From: JACTOJ01 sp032335695
GTDB lineage: Bacteria; Bacillota; Clostridia; Clostridiales; Clostridiaceae
Direction: 5' to 3'
DNA: 64,000 nt
Assembly (NCBI RefSeq): GCF_032335695.1
Contig: NZ_JACTOJ010000010.1
Coordinates: 1 to 64,000, forward strand
Shown here piece after piece: positions 34,890 to 44,003 of this stretch. Position numbers and translations under genes: made by a program. The notes under the pieces were generated by a model. It had not been told where the DNA came from. It did no database searches and saw only the letters and a list, made by a program, of their open reading frames with translations. How positions within the stretch are numbered: position 1 is the first letter of the stretch; every line of letters starts with the position of its first letter.

Positions 34890-34983
34890 TAAGGTGGCAC
34901 GTATGCCCTTTTGGGTGTAGTATACCTTTTTTGTAATTAAGTTAATTTCAATGGCAATACGTCTAGGCGTATTGTCATTTTTA
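34890..34983 (+). terminator. Expression platform of the cobalamin riboswitch, two stacked terminators
   Basis: The clear terminator is ATGGCAATACG (34951-34961) with CGTATTGTCAT (34968-34978), one G-U pair and a five-T tract. A first, less regular hairpin around ATGCCCTTTTGGGTGT ends in six T's at 34927-34932. Premature termination in the ligand-bound state is the expected mechanism. Confidence 0.8.
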
Positions 34984-35017
34984 CTTAATGGCGAAAAATA
35001 AAGAGAAGAGGTAAAAA

Positions 35018-36502
35018 ATGGCTAAAATAATGATTCAAGGCACTGGATCATCTGTTGGAAAGAGCATTTTAGTTGCAGCCTTATGCAGAATATTCAAACA
35101 GGATGGTTATTCAGTATGTCCTTACAAATCCCAAAATATGTCTTTAAATTCATATATCACTTTAGATGGAAAAGAAATGGGGAGAGCCCAGGTGCTTCAG
35201 GCTTATGCGGCGGGGTTAGAACCTCAGGTATTCATGAACCCAATACTTTTAAAGCCTACAGGAGACAGCAGATGTCAGGTAATTGTTAATGGAAAGGTGT
35301 ATAACAATCATTCAGCTCAGGAGTATCACAATTTAAAACCAATTTTTAAGGATATGCTTAAGGATGAGTTTCTAAAATTGGAAAAGGAGTTTGACATAAT
35401 TGTTATGGAGGGAGCAGGAAGTCCTGCTGAAATAAACCTAAGAGAAAGAGATATTGTAAATATGGGAATGGCAGAGCTTGTAGATGCGCCTGTACTCATA
35501 GTTGGCGATATAGATAAGGGCGGAGTTTTTGCAGCCCTTGCAGGCACTATGCTGCTTCTTACTGAAGAGGAAAAGAAAAGAGTTAAGGGAACAATAATAA
35601 ATAAGTTTAGAGGAGATATAAACCTTTTAAATCCAGGTATTATCATGTTGGAAGATATCATAAAAAGACCTAACCTGGGAGTTGTGCCTTATTTTAATTT
35701 AACTCTTGAAGATGAAGATGGAGCAATGATGGAAATAAACAAAAAAGTTAATGCCACCATAGATGTAGCTTTAATAATGCTGCCGCATGTATCTAACTTT
35801 ACAGATGCTGATGCCTTAAGGTGTGAGCAGGATGTGAGTGTAAGGTTTATTGAGCGTAAAGAAGAATTCGGAAATCCAGATCTGCTTATAATACCTGGAA
35901 GTAAAAATACTATAGCTGATCTTGAAGCCATAAGAAAGGTCGGTTTAGAGGAGCTTATAATAAATTATAGCAGCAGTGGAAGAATTCTTGCCATCTGTGG
36001 TGGATATCAAATGCTTGGCAAAGAGATAAAGGATCCATTAAATATTGAAAGTGATATGGAAAGCATAAGGGCCATGGGAGTTATAGATGCCGTGACAGTG
36101 CTTGAGAATCAAAAGGTAATGACAAGGGTAGAAGGACAGGTAAAGCTTCCTGATTTCAAAGGAAATATATATGGTTACGAAATTCATATGGGGAAAACCA
36201 CAGTAGCGGAGGAAGAAAACAGCTTCATAATTTTAAATAAGGAAAATGGCAGAGAGATCAATAAAATCGATGGCGTTTTTGCAAAAGCTGAAAGAGTCTT
36301 TGGTACTTATATTCATGGAATATTAGATTCTACAGAGTTTAGAGAGTATTTACTTAACAAAATAAGAGCTGAAAAAGCTTTGCCTGAAAGAAAGTCTCCA
36401 GTATATGAAGGCTTTAGGGAAGAAGAATTAAATAAGTTGGCAGGTATTGTTAGAAATTCACTAGATATGGGCAGTATTTATAAAATAATGGGGTTAAAAT
36501 AG
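35018..36502 (+). CDS. cobQ: Cobyric acid synthase
   Basis: The enzyme amidates adenosylcobyrinic acid a,c-diamide at four positions using glutamine and ATP. The N-terminal ATP-binding domain opens IMIQGTGSSVGKSILVAALC; the class I glutamine amidotransferase half contains ILAICGGYQMLG with Cys327. Length 494 is typical. AAGAGGT precedes ATG 35018. It is the first gene under riboswitch control. Confidence 0.96.
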   Translation: MAKIMIQGTGSSVGKSILVAALCRIFKQDGYSVCPYKSQNMSLNSYITLDGKEMGRAQVLQAYAAGLEPQVFMNPILLKPTGDSRCQVIVNGKVYNNHSAQEYHNLKPIFKDMLKDEFLKLEKEFDIIVMEGAGSPAEINLRERDIVNMGMAELVDAPVLIVGDIDKGGVFAALAGTMLLLTEEEKKRVKGTIINKFRGDINLLNPGIIMLEDIIKRPNLGVVPYFNLTLEDEDGAMMEINKKVNATIDVALIMLPHVSNFTDADALRCEQDVSVRFIERKEEFGNPDLLIIPGSKNTIADLEAIRKVGLEELIINYSSSGRILAICGGYQMLGKEIKDPLNIESDMESIRAMGVIDAVTVLENQKVMTRVEGQVKLPDFKGNIYGYEIHMGKTTVAEEENSFIILNKENGREINKIDGVFAKAERVFGTYIHGILDSTEFREYLLNKIRAEKALPERKSPVYEGFREEELNKLAGIVRNSLDMGSIYKIMGLK

Positions 36503-36503
36503 C

Positions 36504-37481
36504 ATGACTGATTTTATATTTGCAAATTTTATAGATGTGTTAATAGCAATAATAATAGACCTTATGTTGGGAGATCCAAGCTGGTTGCCCCATCCCGTGA
36601 TATTTATTGGAAAGCTTATAAAATTAATTGAAAATAGGGCTAGAGCTAAAGCTAAAAGTGATAGTGAGTTAAAATTTTTTGGAGGAATAATGGTTATTAT
36701 TGTTACATTAACCTGCTTTTTGCTTCCAGCAATTTTACTTTTTATTACTTGGAGGGTTAAGGCATTATTTCATGTAGTAAATATTATTATCCTTTGGACC
36801 ACTATTGCTGCCAGGTGTTTGAGAGATGAAAGCATGAAGGTTTATTATGCTTTAGAAAAAGAAGATATTGCTGAGGCAAGAAAATTTACCTCTTATATCG
36901 TGGGCAGAGAAACTAAAGATTTGGATGAAAAACAGTTAGTTCGTGCTACAGTAGAAACTATTGCAGAAAATGCTTCGGATGGAGTGATTGCACCTATTTT
37001 TTATGCCTTTATAGGTGGAGCTCCTTTAGCTATGCTTTATAAGGGAGTCAATACTATGGATTCCATGGTGGGATATATTAATAAACCGTATATGCATATA
37101 GGCTTTTTTCCTGCAAAGACTGATGATGTGTTCAATTTTATACCTGCTAGAATTACTGGCTTATTTATGTGCATTACCGCTCCGCTTTTTGGAGGAAGCA
37201 TATTAAAAAGCATTAAAATAATGCTAAGGGACAGAAAAAATCACAAAAGTCCTAACTGTGCCTATCCGGAAGCTGCAGCAGCAGGTATATTAGAGGTTCA
37301 GCTTGGAGGAAACAATATTTACTTTGGAAAAGTGGTAGAAAAGCCTACAATTGGAGATAAACTTAGAGAGCTAAGGAAAGAAGATATTGAAATTACAAAT
37401 AAAATTATGTTTGCAGCAGAGTCTTATTTTGCAGCAGCAGCTTCAGCCTTAATTTATTTTATAGCAGGGAGAATAGTTTAA
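36504..37481 (+). CDS. cbiB: Adenosylcobinamide-phosphate synthase, membrane protein
   Basis: The protein attaches the aminopropanol (phosphate) arm to adenosylcobyric acid. The opening DLMLGDPSWLPHPVIFIGKLI and AENASDGVIAPIFYAFIGG are CbiB hallmarks; four or five spans are visible and 325 residues is standard. It begins two bases after the cobQ stop codon. Confidence 0.95.
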   Translation: MTDFIFANFIDVLIAIIIDLMLGDPSWLPHPVIFIGKLIKLIENRARAKAKSDSELKFFGGIMVIIVTLTCFLLPAILLFITWRVKALFHVVNIIILWTTIAARCLRDESMKVYYALEKEDIAEARKFTSYIVGRETKDLDEKQLVRATVETIAENASDGVIAPIFYAFIGGAPLAMLYKGVNTMDSMVGYINKPYMHIGFFPAKTDDVFNFIPARITGLFMCITAPLFGGSILKSIKIMLRDRKNHKSPNCAYPEAAAAGILEVQLGGNNIYFGKVVEKPTIGDKLRELRKEDIEITNKIMFAAESYFAAAASALIYFIAGRIV

Positions 37482-38575
37482 TGAGCAATGATAAAAGCTT
37501 TATGGAGCATGGTGGTGATATTTACACAGAAGGCAAGTTTAAAGGGGTGGAGCTTATAGACTTCAGTTCTAATATTAATTTTCTAGGAGTACCTGAAAGC
37601 TTTAAAAAGAATATAGGCACGGCTTTAGAGAATATCATATGCTATCCGGATTTAAAATACAGAGAAACTAAGCTTCACATTAAAAAATATTTAAAGCAGG
37701 AAATAAATGAGGAAAATATTATTTTAGGGAATGGAGCTGCAGAGATAATAAATCTTGCCATTTCTACATTGAAAAGGCCCTGTATTGTTATTCCGTCCTT
37801 TGCTGAATATGAAAATACTGCAAAGAAATTTTCTGAAAGAATAGTATATTCTAAGCTTAAGGAGGATTTCTCCTATGACTATCGGGATATACTTGAAAAA
37901 CTTAAGGAAAGCGATGGATTAATCATTGCTAATCCTAATAATCCTAATGGCGGCATATTAGATAAAGTGGTCTTTCAGGAGATTATAGATTATTGTGAGG
38001 AGCATGAAAAGAAGATTATAATCGACGAGGCTTTTGTTGAATTTATTAAGGATGATAAGCAAAGCTTTATAGATAAGTGTTCAAGCTTTAAATGCTTATT
38101 TATCATAAGAGCCCTTACTAAGTTTTTTGCTATGCCAGGAATTAGATTCGGGTATGGCATATGTTCAGATATAGAATTCATAAGGAAGCTATCTAAGCTC
38201 CAGCTGCCTTGGAATATAAACAACTTTGCTGAATTTGCAGTTAAAAGCGTTTTAGAGGAAGAAGAATACATAAAGGCTTCTAAAACTATGATTTTAAAAG
38301 AAAGAGAGTACTTTACTAAGAAACTTAATAAGTTCAAGTTTATAGAAAGAATTTATGAAAGCCATGCTAATTTTCTGCTTTTAAAGCTTAATAAAATTTC
38401 AGGAGAAGAGCTTTTTACCTATGCTCTTTCAAATAAAATACTTATAAGACGATGTAGAAATTTTACAGGACTTGATGACAGCTTTATAAGAATAGCAGTT
38501 AAAAATAGAGAAGCTAACATTGAATTGTTAAAAATTTTCATGAAGTTTGAACTTGAAAAAGGAATTGAATTATAA
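37481..38575 (+). CDS. cobD: L-threonine-phosphate decarboxylase (CobD, aminotransferase fold)
   Basis: The PLP enzyme produces aminopropanol phosphate from L-threonine phosphate. It looks like histidinol-phosphate aminotransferase, with MEHGGDIYTEGKF and IDFSSNINFLG near the start as in CobD, IANPNNPNGG in the middle and the PLP lysine in RALTKFFAMPG (about K214). The ATG overlaps the cbiB stop codon by one base. The PduX-type threonine kinase encoded at 44004 would supply its substrate. Confidence 0.9.
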   Translation: MSNDKSFMEHGGDIYTEGKFKGVELIDFSSNINFLGVPESFKKNIGTALENIICYPDLKYRETKLHIKKYLKQEINEENIILGNGAAEIINLAISTLKRPCIVIPSFAEYENTAKKFSERIVYSKLKEDFSYDYRDILEKLKESDGLIIANPNNPNGGILDKVVFQEIIDYCEEHEKKIIIDEAFVEFIKDDKQSFIDKCSSFKCLFIIRALTKFFAMPGIRFGYGICSDIEFIRKLSKLQLPWNINNFAEFAVKSVLEEEEYIKASKTMILKEREYFTKKLNKFKFIERIYESHANFLLLKLNKISGEELFTYALSNKILIRRCRNFTGLDDSFIRIAVKNREANIELLKIFMKFELEKGIEL

Positions 38576-38612
38576 ATAAAAAAATATTTAATAATAGAAG
38601 GATGATGAATAA

Positions 38613-39560
38613 ATGAAAAAAAGAATTAAAAGCCTATCAGCAGCATTTCTTGCTTTGGTTATGATAATTGCCTTTACAGCATGTGGAAAAACAAATAATG
38701 ATACCAGTTCTTCCCAAACCAAAACTACAGTTTCAGCTACTAAATATCCATTTACCGTTAAGGATTCTAGAGGAAAAGAAGTTGTTATTGATAAAGAACC
38801 AAAGAGAGTTATATCTATAGCTCCAAACATTACTGAGACTATTTATGCCTTGGGAAAGGGCGATGAGCTAGTTGGAAGAACAGATTACGATGATTACCCA
38901 TCACAGGTTAAGAATGTGGAAAGTGTGGGTTCTTTAACTGATCCAAGTGTAGAAAAAATTATTGCATTAAAGCCAGATGTGGTAGTTGCATCAACACATT
39001 TCAAAGATGATGTAGCTAAAAAACTAGAAGACTTAGGCATTAAGGTAGTGGTTTTATATGATGCTAAGGATTTTGATGGAGCATACACTACAATAAATAC
39101 TTTAGGACAGATGCTTAATGGTGAGGATAAAGCAAAAGCAATAGTTTCTTCCATGAAGAAAAAGATTGAAGATGTTGAAGCAAAGGTTAAGGGAAAGAAA
39201 GCTCCAAAGGTTTATTATGCAGTTAGTTTTGGTAAGGACGGCGATTTCACAGCGACTGGGGATACTTTTATAGCTCAGATGATTAATATGGCTGGCGGCG
39301 ATAACATAGCTAAGGATTCTACTAAATGGATGTATAGCCTTGAGAAAATAACAGAAAATGATCCAGAATATATTATTATATCAAAGAATTACAATATGAA
39401 GGAGCAGTTTATATCCACAGCAGGTTATAAGGACTTGACCGCAGTAAAGAATAATAAGGTTGTTGAAATAGATGACAATTTATTAAACAGACAGGGACCA
39501 AGATTAGCAGATGGAGTTGAAGCTCTTGCAAAAATACTTCATCCAGAAGCATTTAAATAA
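38613..39560 (+). CDS. btuF: Cobalamin/corrinoid ABC transporter substrate-binding lipoprotein
   Basis: A signal peptide ends in a lipobox at Cys24 (IIAFTACGK), followed by a Ser/Thr linker and a periplasmic-binding fold of the BtuF/FhuD class (KRVISIAPNITETIYALGKGDELVGRTDYDDYP). It is coupled to a FecCD-type permease (TAATG overlap) and an ATPase. Corrinoid specificity follows from its place within the riboswitch operon; sequence alone would also allow a siderophore. Confidence 0.9.
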   Translation: MKKRIKSLSAAFLALVMIIAFTACGKTNNDTSSSQTKTTVSATKYPFTVKDSRGKEVVIDKEPKRVISIAPNITETIYALGKGDELVGRTDYDDYPSQVKNVESVGSLTDPSVEKIIALKPDVVVASTHFKDDVAKKLEDLGIKVVVLYDAKDFDGAYTTINTLGQMLNGEDKAKAIVSSMKKKIEDVEAKVKGKKAPKVYYAVSFGKDGDFTATGDTFIAQMINMAGGDNIAKDSTKWMYSLEKITENDPEYIIISKNYNMKEQFISTAGYKDLTAVKNNKVVEIDDNLLNRQGPRLADGVEALAKILHPEAFK

Positions 39561-40606
39561 TGAATAGATTTATTATGAAAAAAAGAAAAACCTTATTTTT
39601 CGCATTATTGGGGATTTACTTTGTGTTGGCTATTATAGCCACATCAATTGGAGCAGCCAGTATTACACCCTACAGCGTATTAATTGCCATATTAAAAGAA
39701 ATACCAATTGCAGGGAAATATATAGGAGGAGATGTGCCTAGAGCACATTTCCTCATAATATTTATGGTGAGGATGCCTAGAATTGCAATGGCAAGTCTGG
39801 TTGGTATGGGGCTAGCAGTAGTTGGAGCCTCCTTCCAGTCCTTGTTTAAGAATCCTTTAGCGGATCCCTATGTACTTGGAATATCTTCTGGATCCGCTTT
39901 AGGTGCCTCAATAGCAATGGTGATGAAGCTTTCAACCATACTTAATTTCTTGAGCATAGTAACCGTCTTTGCTTTTGTAGGTGCTGTGGCTACTACCATT
40001 TTAGTTTATTTCATAGCTCAGGTAAGAGGAAGGGTAGCCACAACTAATCTTTTACTTGCAGGAAGTGCTATAAGCTTTTTTATGTCATCTCTGATTTCAT
40101 TAATAATGGCCTTTAATCAGCAGGAAGTCAATCAGATAGTATTTTGGATGATGGGAAGCTTCAATGCTTCAAGCTGGAAAAATATTTTTATAGTAGCTCC
40201 AGTGGTATTCATTGGTACAGCAATCATTTATTTATTTTACAGGGATTTTAATTTAATGCTTGTGGGAGAGGAGAATGCCAAAAGCCTAGGGGTATATACA
40301 GAAAGATTAAAGAAAGTCATAGTAATAATTTCTTCTATGATTATAGCGGTAAGTGTTTCTTTCTCAGGTATAATAGGCTTCGTAGGTTTTATAGTGCCTC
40401 ACATGGTAAGGCTCATATTTGGTCCTAACAACAAGGCTTTAATACCATTTTCTGCTTTAGGCGGAGCTATATTTTTGTTGTTTTCAGATACTATTGCAAG
40501 AACAGCAGCTTCACCGGCAGAGCTTCCAGTAGGCGCAGTTACAGCATTGATCGGATCTCCTTATTTTATATATTTACTTATTAAAATGAAAAAGAGAGGT
40601 GAGTAA
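39560..40606 (+). CDS. btuC: Corrinoid ABC transporter permease, FecCD family
   Basis: The 348-residue permease with about ten hydrophobic segments carries family motifs RMPRIAMASLVGMGLAVVGA, GISSGSALGAS and FVGFIVPHMVRLIFGPNNK. It is the partner of the preceding binding protein and following ATPase. The start codon overlaps the btuF stop codon. Confidence 0.94.
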   Translation: MNRFIMKKRKTLFFALLGIYFVLAIIATSIGAASITPYSVLIAILKEIPIAGKYIGGDVPRAHFLIIFMVRMPRIAMASLVGMGLAVVGASFQSLFKNPLADPYVLGISSGSALGASIAMVMKLSTILNFLSIVTVFAFVGAVATTILVYFIAQVRGRVATTNLLLAGSAISFFMSSLISLIMAFNQQEVNQIVFWMMGSFNASSWKNIFIVAPVVFIGTAIIYLFYRDFNLMLVGEENAKSLGVYTERLKKVIVIISSMIIAVSVSFSGIIGFVGFIVPHMVRLIFGPNNKALIPFSALGGAIFLLFSDTIARTAASPAELPVGAVTALIGSPYFIYLLIKMKKRGE

Positions 40607-40608
40607 AA

Positions 40609-41373
40609 ATTATAAATATAAAAAATCTCAGTTTTTCATATGATAAAAAAGTAATATTAAAAGATATAGAATTAAGCTTTAGTAAAGGAAAGTTCTATTC
40701 TATAATCGGACCTAATGGTTCTGGAAAATCTACTTTTATTAAGAACATATCAAAAATAATAACGCCGAATTCAGCTAGTGTTTTTATAGACAATGAAGAT
40801 ATATGTGATTTAAAAGCTAAAGCTTTGGCAAAAAAAATGGCGGGTATACCTCAAAATATATTAATAGATTATGAGTTTACTGTTTTTGATATAGTAATGA
40901 TGGGGAGAAGTCCTTACAAGAGAAGATTTGAAGATTTTAATTTCCAGGATGAAAAAATAATAGAAAAATACATGAAAGCTACCAATACATGGCTGCTTAA
41001 GGATAAGCTCATAACAGAGTTAAGCGGAGGGGAAGTTCAAAGAGTGATAGCTGCAAGAGCCTTAAGTCAAGAAACTGATATAATTCTTCTGGATGAACCT
41101 ACCTCACATTTGGATATACAATATCAAATCGAGTTTCTAAATATATTTAAAAACTTAAAAAGTGATAAGATTATTATAGCTGTACTTCACGACTTGAATC
41201 TGGCATCTATCTTTAGTGATGAAATAATCATGATTAATAAGGGGGAAGTGATAGCTAAAGGGAACCCTTGGCAGGTTATAAGTAAGGAGAATATTAAGCA
41301 GGTGTACAATCTCCATGTGGAGATAATTGAAAATCCTATAAGCAAATGCCCACATATAATTCCTGTGGTATAG
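40609..41373 (+). CDS. btuD: Corrinoid ABC transporter ATPase with apparent ATT start codon
   Basis: Reading the frame upstream of the first canonical start (TTG 40825) restores a complete ATPase: INIKNLSFSYDKKVILKDI, Walker A GPNGSGKST (about 34-42), the Q-loop region, signature LSGGEVQRVIAARAL, Walker B IILLDEPTSHLD and H-loop VLHDLNLAS. Between the in-frame stop at 40600 and the Walker A there is no ATG, GTG or TTG. GAGAGGTGAG at 40594-40603 points to ATT 40609 (or ATA 40612) as start, giving 254 residues, the normal size. The permease stop codon is at 40604-40606, so translation is coupled. Confidence 0.85.
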   Translation: MINIKNLSFSYDKKVILKDIELSFSKGKFYSIIGPNGSGKSTFIKNISKIITPNSASVFIDNEDICDLKAKALAKKMAGIPQNILIDYEFTVFDIVMMGRSPYKRRFEDFNFQDEKIIEKYMKATNTWLLKDKLITELSGGEVQRVIAARALSQETDIILLDEPTSHLDIQYQIEFLNIFKNLKSDKIIIAVLHDLNLASIFSDEIIMINKGEVIAKGNPWQVISKENIKQVYNLHVEIIENPISKCPHIIPVV

Positions 41374-41383
41374 AGGTGTATGT

Positions 41384-42751
41384 ATGAAAAGTATAATAAT
41401 ATCATCAAATTGCAGTGGTGGAGGGAAAAGCACCTTCACTTTAGCTTTAATGAAAGCATTAATTGATAGAGGCTATGAGGTTCAAGGCTATAAAGCAGGT
41501 CCAGATTACATAGATACAGCCTTTCATACTCATCTGTGCAAAAAAGCATCAAGAAATTTGGATTTATTTATGATGGGAGAAGAAGGAGTAAAAGTATCTT
41601 TCTCAAAGGGTGAGGGAGATGTAGGAATAATCGAAGGAGCTATGGGCTTGTATGATGGATTAGGCTATGACAGCCAGTATTCCACTTATCATCTATCTAA
41701 GGTACTTGATATTCCTATAATACTGGTAATAACTCCAAAGGCCCAAAGTAACACACTTTGCGCAGAACTTATGGGGTTATTAAATTATGAAGCTGTAAGT
41801 ATCAAAGGCGTTGTGCTTAACAACATTACAGAAGGGTACTATGAGCTTTTAAAAGCCATGATAGAGAAAAATACGCCTTTAAAGGTGTTTGGATATCTGC
41901 CAGGCGATGAAAGAATAACTCTTGGAAGCAGGCATCTAGGTCTAATTCAAAGCAGTGAAATAGAAGATTTGGATGATAAAATAGAGCTTTGCGCAAAGCT
42001 TTTAGAAAAGCACCTAAAAATAGGAGAAATAATAAATTGCTTAAAGGAAACTCCTAAATTTATAAACGAAGAAGTTCAAAGTGAAGCAAGGGTTATGATA
42101 AATAATTCTGATCCTCTGAGAATAGCTTATGCTTATGACAGAGCCTTCAGCTTTTATTATAAGGACAATCTTGAGCTGTTTGAAAAATACGGTGAACTGA
42201 TTCCTTTTAGTCCTCTAGCGGATAAAAAATTGCCTGAGAACATAGATTTTCTTTATATTGGAGGAGGTTATCCTGAAGTCTTTGAAAAAGAGCTTAGCGA
42301 TAATAAAGAGCTTCTGAACGATATAAAAAATAAATTAGATGGTGGTCTACCTGCATATGCTGAATGCGGCGGCTTGATGTACCTAACTAAGGGCTCAGAG
42401 AAAAATACTCTTGTAGGGTTTTTAGATGGTATTTATAAAGTGAGTGACAGATTGGTGAACTTTGGATATGCCAAGCTTAGAATATCTGAGGAGAATCATA
42501 TTTTTGATAAGGGCTTGAATATAAATTGTCAGGAATTCCATAAGAGCTATGTAGAACTTAAGGAGCCTACAATATATACTTTAGATAAGAATTACTATGT
42601 ACAAAAGCAGTGGCAGTGTGGGTATATAAAAAATAATATGATTGCAGCCTATGCACATGTACATTTTTATGGCAACATTGAGTTTTTTAACAGCTTAATA
42701 AAATTAGCTAAAAGCCACGCTGAAAAATTAAATTTTAGGGAGAGTGAATAA
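41384..42751 (+). CDS. cbiA: Cobyrinate a,c-diamide synthase
   Basis: The enzyme amidates the a and c side chains of cobyrinic acid using ATP and glutamine. An N-terminal P-loop SSNCSGGGKSTFTLALM, GYKAGPDYIDTAFH, and a C-terminal glutamine amidotransferase with YAECGGLMYL are present; 455 residues is typical. GAGGTG precedes ATG 41384. Its presence suggests that the cell also handles early corrin intermediates, made by genes outside this window. Confidence 0.94.
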   Translation: MKSIIISSNCSGGGKSTFTLALMKALIDRGYEVQGYKAGPDYIDTAFHTHLCKKASRNLDLFMMGEEGVKVSFSKGEGDVGIIEGAMGLYDGLGYDSQYSTYHLSKVLDIPIILVITPKAQSNTLCAELMGLLNYEAVSIKGVVLNNITEGYYELLKAMIEKNTPLKVFGYLPGDERITLGSRHLGLIQSSEIEDLDDKIELCAKLLEKHLKIGEIINCLKETPKFINEEVQSEARVMINNSDPLRIAYAYDRAFSFYYKDNLELFEKYGELIPFSPLADKKLPENIDFLYIGGGYPEVFEKELSDNKELLNDIKNKLDGGLPAYAECGGLMYLTKGSEKNTLVGFLDGIYKVSDRLVNFGYAKLRISEENHIFDKGLNINCQEFHKSYVELKEPTIYTLDKNYYVQKQWQCGYIKNNMIAAYAHVHFYGNIEFFNSLIKLAKSHAEKLNFRESE

Positions 42752-42753
42752 TT

Positions 42754-43248
42754 ATGAAGTTGAGAAAACTGATTTTAATGGCACTTTTTATAGCAATAAG
42801 CTTCATAGGCGCCAATATTAAAATAGCGGGAACCATAGCCTTTGACTCTATGGCAGGTTTCCTTGGAACGTTGATTTTAGGACCAGCGTATGGTGCACTT
42901 ATCGGTGCAGCTGGACATTTTCTTACTGCGGTTACTAGCGGATTTCCTTTGAGTCTTCCTGTACATCTCATAGTTATGGTGGATATGGCTCTTACTATGT
43001 ATATATTCGGAGTGTTATATAGAAGCATATCAAAGAAAAATTCCAGATTAGCTATGGTGATTGCTAGCATTGCAGGAATAATGATAAACGGTCCTATATC
43101 CATTCTTATGGTTATGCCTATAATCGGTTCAGGAATATTGGCAATGCTTCCTATACTTTGCTTAGCGGCATTTTTAAATGTGCTTATAGCAAATTTCGTT
43201 TATAAATTCTTGCCGGAGGAAATAAAGCTATGGAAAGCAGGAAAATAA
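42754..43248 (+). CDS. cblT: ECF transporter S component, probable alpha-ribazole transporter
   Basis: The 164-residue membrane protein has five or six hydrophobic segments and an ECF S-component look (RKLILMALFIAISFIGANIKI, FLGTLILGPAYGALIGAAGH). It overlaps the next gene by 19 bases. CblT of Firmicutes imports alpha-ribazole and is found with the kinase CblS, exactly as here. The ECF energising module (EcfA/A'/T) must be encoded elsewhere. Alternative: another cobamide precursor as substrate. Confidence 0.78.
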   Translation: MKLRKLILMALFIAISFIGANIKIAGTIAFDSMAGFLGTLILGPAYGALIGAAGHFLTAVTSGFPLSLPVHLIVMVDMALTMYIFGVLYRSISKKNSRLAMVIASIAGIMINGPISILMVMPIIGSGILAMLPILCLAAFLNVLIANFVYKFLPEEIKLWKAGK

Positions 43249-43979
43249 GAGATTTAAGTCTTATTGAGCTTGATACTGATCGCACTATGGTAATAGCCTG
43301 CGATAGCTGTGGCAGCATTGGTATGAAAAGTGGTGATGAGCTTAAAGTGCCTCCAATTTATGTAGGGAAAATGACCGTAAGAGTAGCTATCATGGAGGTA
43401 ATGTGTTCAGGAGCAGATATTATATCAGTGATAGATGCGGTTTGCAATGAGATGGAGCCTACTGGAAGTGAAATTATAAAAGGAATTAAAGAAGAACTAA
43501 AGCTAGCTGGAATAAAAGATATTACACTTACAGGCAGCACAGAGGAAAATTTTAAGACATGTTCTACGGGACTGGGAATCACAGTGGTTGGTATTGCCAG
43601 AAATAAAACTTTAAAGGTAAATAAGGTAAAAGGCGAAGCGTTGATTATCAGTGTAGGTGTTCCTAAGGTAGGAAATGAGATAAATCTATTTGAAGACAAG
43701 GAAATAGTGGATTATCTATCAATAAAAAAGCTGCTTGAAGAAGAGAGTGTGTATGAAATAGTGCCAGTTGGCTCTAAGGGGATAGCCTATGAAATGGAAC
43801 AGCTTGCTTTAAATAATAAATTGACTCCATGGTTTGAAAAGGAGACAAAGGTAGATTTAAAAAAATCTGCAGGTCCTGCAACTTGCGTAATTGCAGCAAT
43901 AGACAATGAAAGTTTAAAAAAAATGTCACATCTTGTTCCTAATGTAAATATTATAGGAGTATTAAAGGCTAATAAATAG
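43230..43979 (+). CDS. cblS: PurM/AIR synthase-like protein, probable alpha-ribazole kinase
   Basis: The protein has an ATP-dependent PurM-like fold: VIACDSCGSIGMKSGDEL near residue 25 and a glycine/serine-rich SAGPATCVIAAI near the end. At 249 residues it fits CblS, which phosphorylates salvaged alpha-ribazole so that CobS can use it, bypassing CobT. GGAGG precedes ATG 43230, inside the end of cblT. Function is assigned from fold plus the cblT partner and cobalamin operon. Confidence 0.75.
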   Translation: MESRKIRDLSLIELDTDRTMVIACDSCGSIGMKSGDELKVPPIYVGKMTVRVAIMEVMCSGADIISVIDAVCNEMEPTGSEIIKGIKEELKLAGIKDITLTGSTEENFKTCSTGLGITVVGIARNKTLKVNKVKGEALIISVGVPKVGNEINLFEDKEIVDYLSIKKLLEEESVYEIVPVGSKGIAYEMEQLALNNKLTPWFEKETKVDLKKSAGPATCVIAAIDNESLKKMSHLVPNVNIIGVLKANK

Positions 43980-44003
43980 GTATATTCCAAGGAGAGAAAA
44001 GGC

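Noticed and set aside
35083..35289. Plus-strand overlapping frame inside cobQ
   Set aside because: It lies in another frame of a highly conserved gene, with no ribosome site.
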